From Spirochaetia bacterium (GTDB taxonomy: Bacteria; Spirochaetota; Spirochaetia; Sphaerochaetales; Sphaerochaetaceae): DNA of 17,304 nt. Positions 14,560 to 17,304 of the stretch are shown here, piece after piece; position 1 is the stretch's first letter, and the number at the start of each line of letters is the position of its first letter. A program made the translations under genes and the position numbers. Where the stretch lies: the NCBI GenBank assembly GCA_009929055.1, contig SABI01000026.1:1-17304 (forward strand). Reading direction: 5' to 3'. The notes under the pieces are model-generated. The model saw only the letters and a list, made by a program, of their open reading frames with translations. It did not search any database and was not told the DNA's origin.

Positions 14560-15801
14560 ATGAATAGTACAGTTAACCAAAAAAGAAACTATATTGCTTT
14601 CCTCATCCATGCCCTTTTTTTAGCTCTCACTATGAGCTTTATTGATGTAAATACAGTAATACCCAACATGATGGGAGAAATGGGGGCTAAAAGTATTCAC
14701 CTTGGAATTTTGTCCTCAATCATGGTTGGGGGGACTAGTGTTATGCAACTTCTATTTGCAATTCTTATTATTCCTTTGAAGAAGAAAAAACCTGCCCTCC
14801 TTATTGCTATCTACATACGGGTGGGAGCTCTCTTATTACTTGGTCTATTTCTCTTTTTCAATATAAGTGGAGAGAGTTGGGTGATATGGACCCTTTTATT
14901 CATTATGGCAATGTTCTCATTTGGGGGAGCTTTTGCAAATATTAGTTATACAGATATCTTAGGACGAGCAATTCAAACAGAGAAAAGAAAAGAGTTTTTA
15001 ATGAGGAAACAACTCATCAGCAGTATTGGGGTGATTGTCTCTGCCTTAAGTGTGAAAATAATCCTTACATCCCTTAATTATCCTAAAAACTATGCTTTTT
15101 TATTTATATCTGGCTCTTTCATTCTTCTCTTAGCGACAATTGGGTTTTGGATGATAGAAGAGCCTATCAACACTTCAGTTCAAAAAGAGCCAATTAGTAA
15201 AAGATTTCGTCTCCTCTACAAAGCTGTAAAGGAAGATAGAAATGTGAGAAAATATTTACTTTTTATTAACACAAGTGGTGTCATTCTCTCTACGATTCCT
15301 TTTTTAATCCTTTTTGGAAGAACTCAATTTACTATTGATGGGTCGGTAATTGGAACCTTTTTACTTGTTCAGATGGGAGGAGGACTCCTTACAAATATAA
15401 GTTTACACACCTTTTATAAAAGAGAAGAGTATCGCCCTCTTCTCTATCTGTTTATCATAATTGCCTCCACAACCCCAATTATTGCACTTCTATGTTCCTC
15501 CTCTTCTACTGCCTATATGATCACCTTCATATTCAGTGGGGCAGCAATAGAGCTCTATAAAATAGTTACTCCTGGAATATTGTTAGAAATTTCTACCGAT
15601 GAGAACAGAACCCTCTATACCGGATTAGCTGGAGCTGGTTCGATCATGAATATAATATATCCAATAATTGCAGGATTATTAATCACCCTTATTGGCTACT
15701 ATATCGTATTTATTTTAACAAGTTTATATATTTTCTGTGGATTTTATTTTGCAAAAAAGATTGTGTGTCTCCGTTTTACCTCTCAAGGACCCCTACAATA
15801 A
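14560..15801 (+). CDS. major facilitator superfamily transporter
   Basis: A 413-residue membrane protein with about twelve hydrophobic helices. The N-terminal half has an FIDVNTVIPNMM first helix and a lysine-rich loop (KKKKPALL) where MFS motif A would lie. YTDILGRAIQTEKRKEFLMRKQ follows, a loop typical of an MFS branch with a DI-x-R-x-I-x-x-x-R-G type motif. A long cytoplasmic loop with many charges separates the halves. Substrate cannot be inferred. It is not closely similar to the other MFS protein in this window. The ATG lies immediately after a hairpin and T tract, and the only Shine-Dalgarno-like AAGGA is inside the stem. A weak promoter (TTGACC at 14502, TATAGG at 14523, 15-base spacer) might serve it. 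Its end overlaps the convergent hydrolase gene by 26 bases. Confidence 0.85.
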   Translation: MNSTVNQKRNYIAFLIHALFLALTMSFIDVNTVIPNMMGEMGAKSIHLGILSSIMVGGTSVMQLLFAILIIPLKKKKPALLIAIYIRVGALLLLGLFLFFNISGESWVIWTLLFIMAMFSFGGAFANISYTDILGRAIQTEKRKEFLMRKQLISSIGVIVSALSVKIILTSLNYPKNYAFLFISGSFILLLATIGFWMIEEPINTSVQKEPISKRFRLLYKAVKEDRNVRKYLLFINTSGVILSTIPFLILFGRTQFTIDGSVIGTFLLVQMGGGLLTNISLHTFYKREEYRPLLYLFIIIASTTPIIALLCSSSSTAYMITFIFSGAAIELYKIVTPGILLEISTDENRTLYTGLAGAGSIMNIIYPIIAGLLITLIGYYIVFILTSLYIFCGFYFAKKIVCLRFTSQGPLQ

Positions 15802-16729
15802 TGGCTACTGCCTCTTTCCCTTCCTTCATTGGGAATAGGGGATAAACATGCATCATCTTCTCTTTTTCTATATAGAGAACTTCTTTCCCCTCTTTTTCAC
15901 ACCTCTCTTTTAACAATCTCGCATCAGGTAAAAAGATTTCATGGGTTCCAACAAAGAGAGTAAGGGGTGCTAAGGGTGAAATCTCTCCAAATAAAGGAGA
16001 AACACGCTGATCTCTCTCCTCTAGTTCGCCTCTATACACATTGCCCATATTTCTTAAATGTTTCACCCCTAACAAAGGATCAATCTTTTTTACCTCTTCA
16101 ATAAGGGGATTTTTTAGAGAAATATCGAGCCAAGGGGAGATGAGGATAATTTCTTTTGGCTGCTCTACTACTTGTTGCATAACAGCGAGGGCAAGACCTC
16201 CTCCGGCGCTATCTCCTATCACACTAGTTGGTTCTTTACTCTCCTCTTTTACGTGTAGATACATTGTTTTCATCTTATCTACACTAGTTTTTGCATGATG
16301 GGCAGGAGCCTTTGGGTAAAGGGGCATGATTACTCTACAAGGAAATTTTTTTTGAATTGCATCAATGAAGAAATAGTGAACAATACTTGCGTGTTCTACA
16401 TATCCCCCTCCATGAAGATAAAATATAGTAGCCTTACTTTCCCTTTTCCTTGGGGTAAATATAATAGTTTGAATATCATCTAAGAGAGTGAGTTCAACTT
16501 TACAATGGGCTAAATTTTTTATAGGGAGGGTATAAGGCTCTTCGTTTTTCACCATTCGTTTAGCTAAATAGGCATCATTTTTTGAACTTTCATCATTGTG
16601 CATGTTTTTCAACTTTAAACGACGCAACACTTTTTCACTCACAAAAGAAGTTGCACTTCTTTTTTCTCGTTTGTTTATGTATAGAGAAAAGAGAGTAAGA
16701 GTGAGTATCATTATAATAAGAACAACCAT
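15776..16729 (-). CDS. membrane-anchored alpha/beta hydrolase, hormone-sensitive-lipase type
   Basis: A 317-residue serine hydrolase. One N-terminal hydrophobic helix (about 2-17), followed by NKREKR, acts as an anchor rather than a cleavable signal. The positive residues after it favour a cytoplasmic catalytic domain. The domain shows the oxyanion motif HGGGY at 106-110 and the nucleophile elbow GDSAGGG at 172-178 (S174). D269 in LPDAR and H294 in MMHVYP complete the triad. This matches the HSL/Aes esterase family (Abhydrolase_3), acting on short acyl or acetyl esters; the natural substrate is unknown. AGGAGG with six bases of spacing supports the start. It diverges from the DUF72 gene across 75 bases and overlaps the MFS gene at its end. 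Confidence 0.88.
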   Translation of the reverse strand: MVVLIIMILTLTLFSLYINKREKRSATSFVSEKVLRRLKLKNMHNDESSKNDAYLAKRMVKNEEPYTLPIKNLAHCKVELTLLDDIQTIIFTPRKRESKATIFYLHGGGYVEHASIVHYFFIDAIQKKFPCRVIMPLYPKAPAHHAKTSVDKMKTMYLHVKEESKEPTSVIGDSAGGGLALAVMQQVVEQPKEIILISPWLDISLKNPLIEEVKKIDPLLGVKHLRNMGNVYRGELEERDQRVSPLFGEISPLAPLTLFVGTHEIFLPDARLLKERCEKEGKEVLYIEKEKMMHVYPLFPMKEGKEAVAIIVGVLER

Positions 16730-16747
16730 GTGTGCCTCCTAATGTTA

Positions 16748-16755
16748 GTGTACAC
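16748..16755. repeat. small palindrome GTGTACAC in a divergent intergenic region
   Basis: GTGTACAC is a perfect 8-bp palindrome and extends to 14 bases with one mismatched pair (TTAGTGTACACCAA, 16745-16758). It lies 16 bases upstream of the hydrolase Shine-Dalgarno region and could be an operator. Short palindromes also arise by chance. Confidence 0.3.
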
Positions 16756-16804
16756 CAAAAATAAAGATATTGCCTATTATGAACTTTACTTTTACTCTAT
16801 ATCT

Positions 16805-17304
16805 ATGGAAAACCCACTATTTGGAACATGTAGCTTTATCTATCCCTCTTGGAAAGACCTTGTCTATTCTTCAAGCAATCCACCAAACTACCTCGCTGAA
16901 TATAGTCAAAAATACCAAATGGTTGAAATTGATCGGTGGTTTTGGTCACTAGGGAAAAAAGATGCAGGCCTGCCACATCCTCAAACAGTAATTGATTATC
17001 ATAATTCAACAGATTCACATTTTCGCTTTACGATTAAGTGTCCAAATGCCCTCACCCTCCCCTTCTATCCTGGAACAACCAAAAAAAACCCCTATTATCT
17101 TAATTCTACCTTTATGGAATCCTTTATTGATTCGCTTATTCCTATCAAAGAGAAGATAGGATTATTGATGTTTCAATTCGGTTATATAAATAAGGAGATG
17201 AGCCCTCGCCTCTCTTCTTTTATAGAAAGTCTTTCAAAGTTCTTTAATCAGCTCGACAAAACTATTCCTTATGGAGTAGAGATACGTAATCCCTCCTTCT
17301 TAAC
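16805..17304 (+). CDS. DUF72 / YecE-family protein (5' part)
   Basis: The frame is open to the right edge (166 codons). The protein begins with FGTCSFIYPSWKDLVY, the family's GTCSW-Y--W opening. It continues with YLAEYSQKYQMVEIDRWFW (the family's (V/I)E(I/V)-(S/D)-FY region), FRFTIKCPNALT (F-F-vK-P), IGLLMFQFG (lG-lL-Q-P) and YGVEIRNPSFL (avE-RhpSW). These blocks in this order identify DUF72, a TIM-barrel-like family of unknown reaction. The full family length is about 240-300 residues, so roughly half remains outside. The ATG has no Shine-Dalgarno. The frame stays open upstream to a GTG at 16748, but that extension has no family similarity that I can see. A TTGCCT at 16770 might be part of its promoter. 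Confidence 0.85.
   Translation, partial: MENPLFGTCSFIYPSWKDLVYSSSNPPNYLAEYSQKYQMVEIDRWFWSLGKKDAGLPHPQTVIDYHNSTDSHFRFTIKCPNALTLPFYPGTTKKNPYYLNSTFMESFIDSLIPIKEKIGLLMFQFGYINKEMSPRLSSFIESLSKFFNQLDKTIPYGVEIRNPSFL

Noticed and set aside
16770..16952. Plus-strand 60-codon frame at the start of the DUF72 gene
   Set aside because: It is in a different frame from the DUF72 protein, whose family motifs run through the same bases; it ends by chance.

Overview
The window is 17.3 kb of AT-rich, densely packed bacterial chromosome. It has no mobile element, CRISPR array, rRNA or tRNA that I can see, and no gene-free stretch over 300 bases. The gene set suggests an anaerobic or fermentative bacterium. My best guess is a spirochaete, from remembered resemblance of the short TyrA (GLGRFGAFWA start) and the RsmA N-terminus. 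A Firmicute is the main alternative, and no search was possible.

Layout. (1) Positions 1-804, minus strand: the start of an mtaB-like tRNA methylthiotransferase, translationally coupled (ATGA) to tyrA. (2) Positions 936-3388, plus strand: pta and a MATE exporter, separated by a perfect 23-bp palindrome. (3) Positions 8813-3358, minus strand: a tight five-gene cluster of HAD phosphatase, phosphoglucomutase-type sugar mutase, an unknown two-helix membrane protein, a ComEC lacking its nuclease-like domain, and rsmA. (4) Positions 8872-10110, plus strand: an MFS transporter. (5) Positions 11925-10047, minus strand: a 29-codon leader ORF, a CorA-type Mg2+ channel with GTG as its best start, and a YkgJ-type cysteine-cluster protein with its own promoter. 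(6) Positions 12057-12617, plus strand: an HD-domain protein. (7) Positions 14170-12614, minus strand: a 518-residue membrane protein I cannot identify. (8) Positions 14325-15801, plus strand: a 54-residue DUF3006-like protein, a hairpin with a T tract, and a second MFS transporter. (9) Positions 16729-15776, minus strand: a membrane-anchored alpha/beta hydrolase. (10) From 16805, plus strand: a DUF72/YecE gene running off the right edge.

The genes are mostly housekeeping: aromatic amino acid synthesis, acetyl-CoA/acetyl-phosphate interconversion, sugar phosphate interconversion, rRNA and tRNA modification, Mg2+ uptake and export. I see no clear new multi-gene system. The best leads are regulatory. 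They are the leader ORF before corA, which carries the same 9-base ribosome-binding block as corA itself; the perfect palindromes or hairpins abutting the start codons of two transporter genes; 3' overlap of all four convergent gene pairs; and several starts with -10-like boxes but no usable Shine-Dalgarno. Two genes, the 518- and 257-residue membrane proteins, are unidentified.
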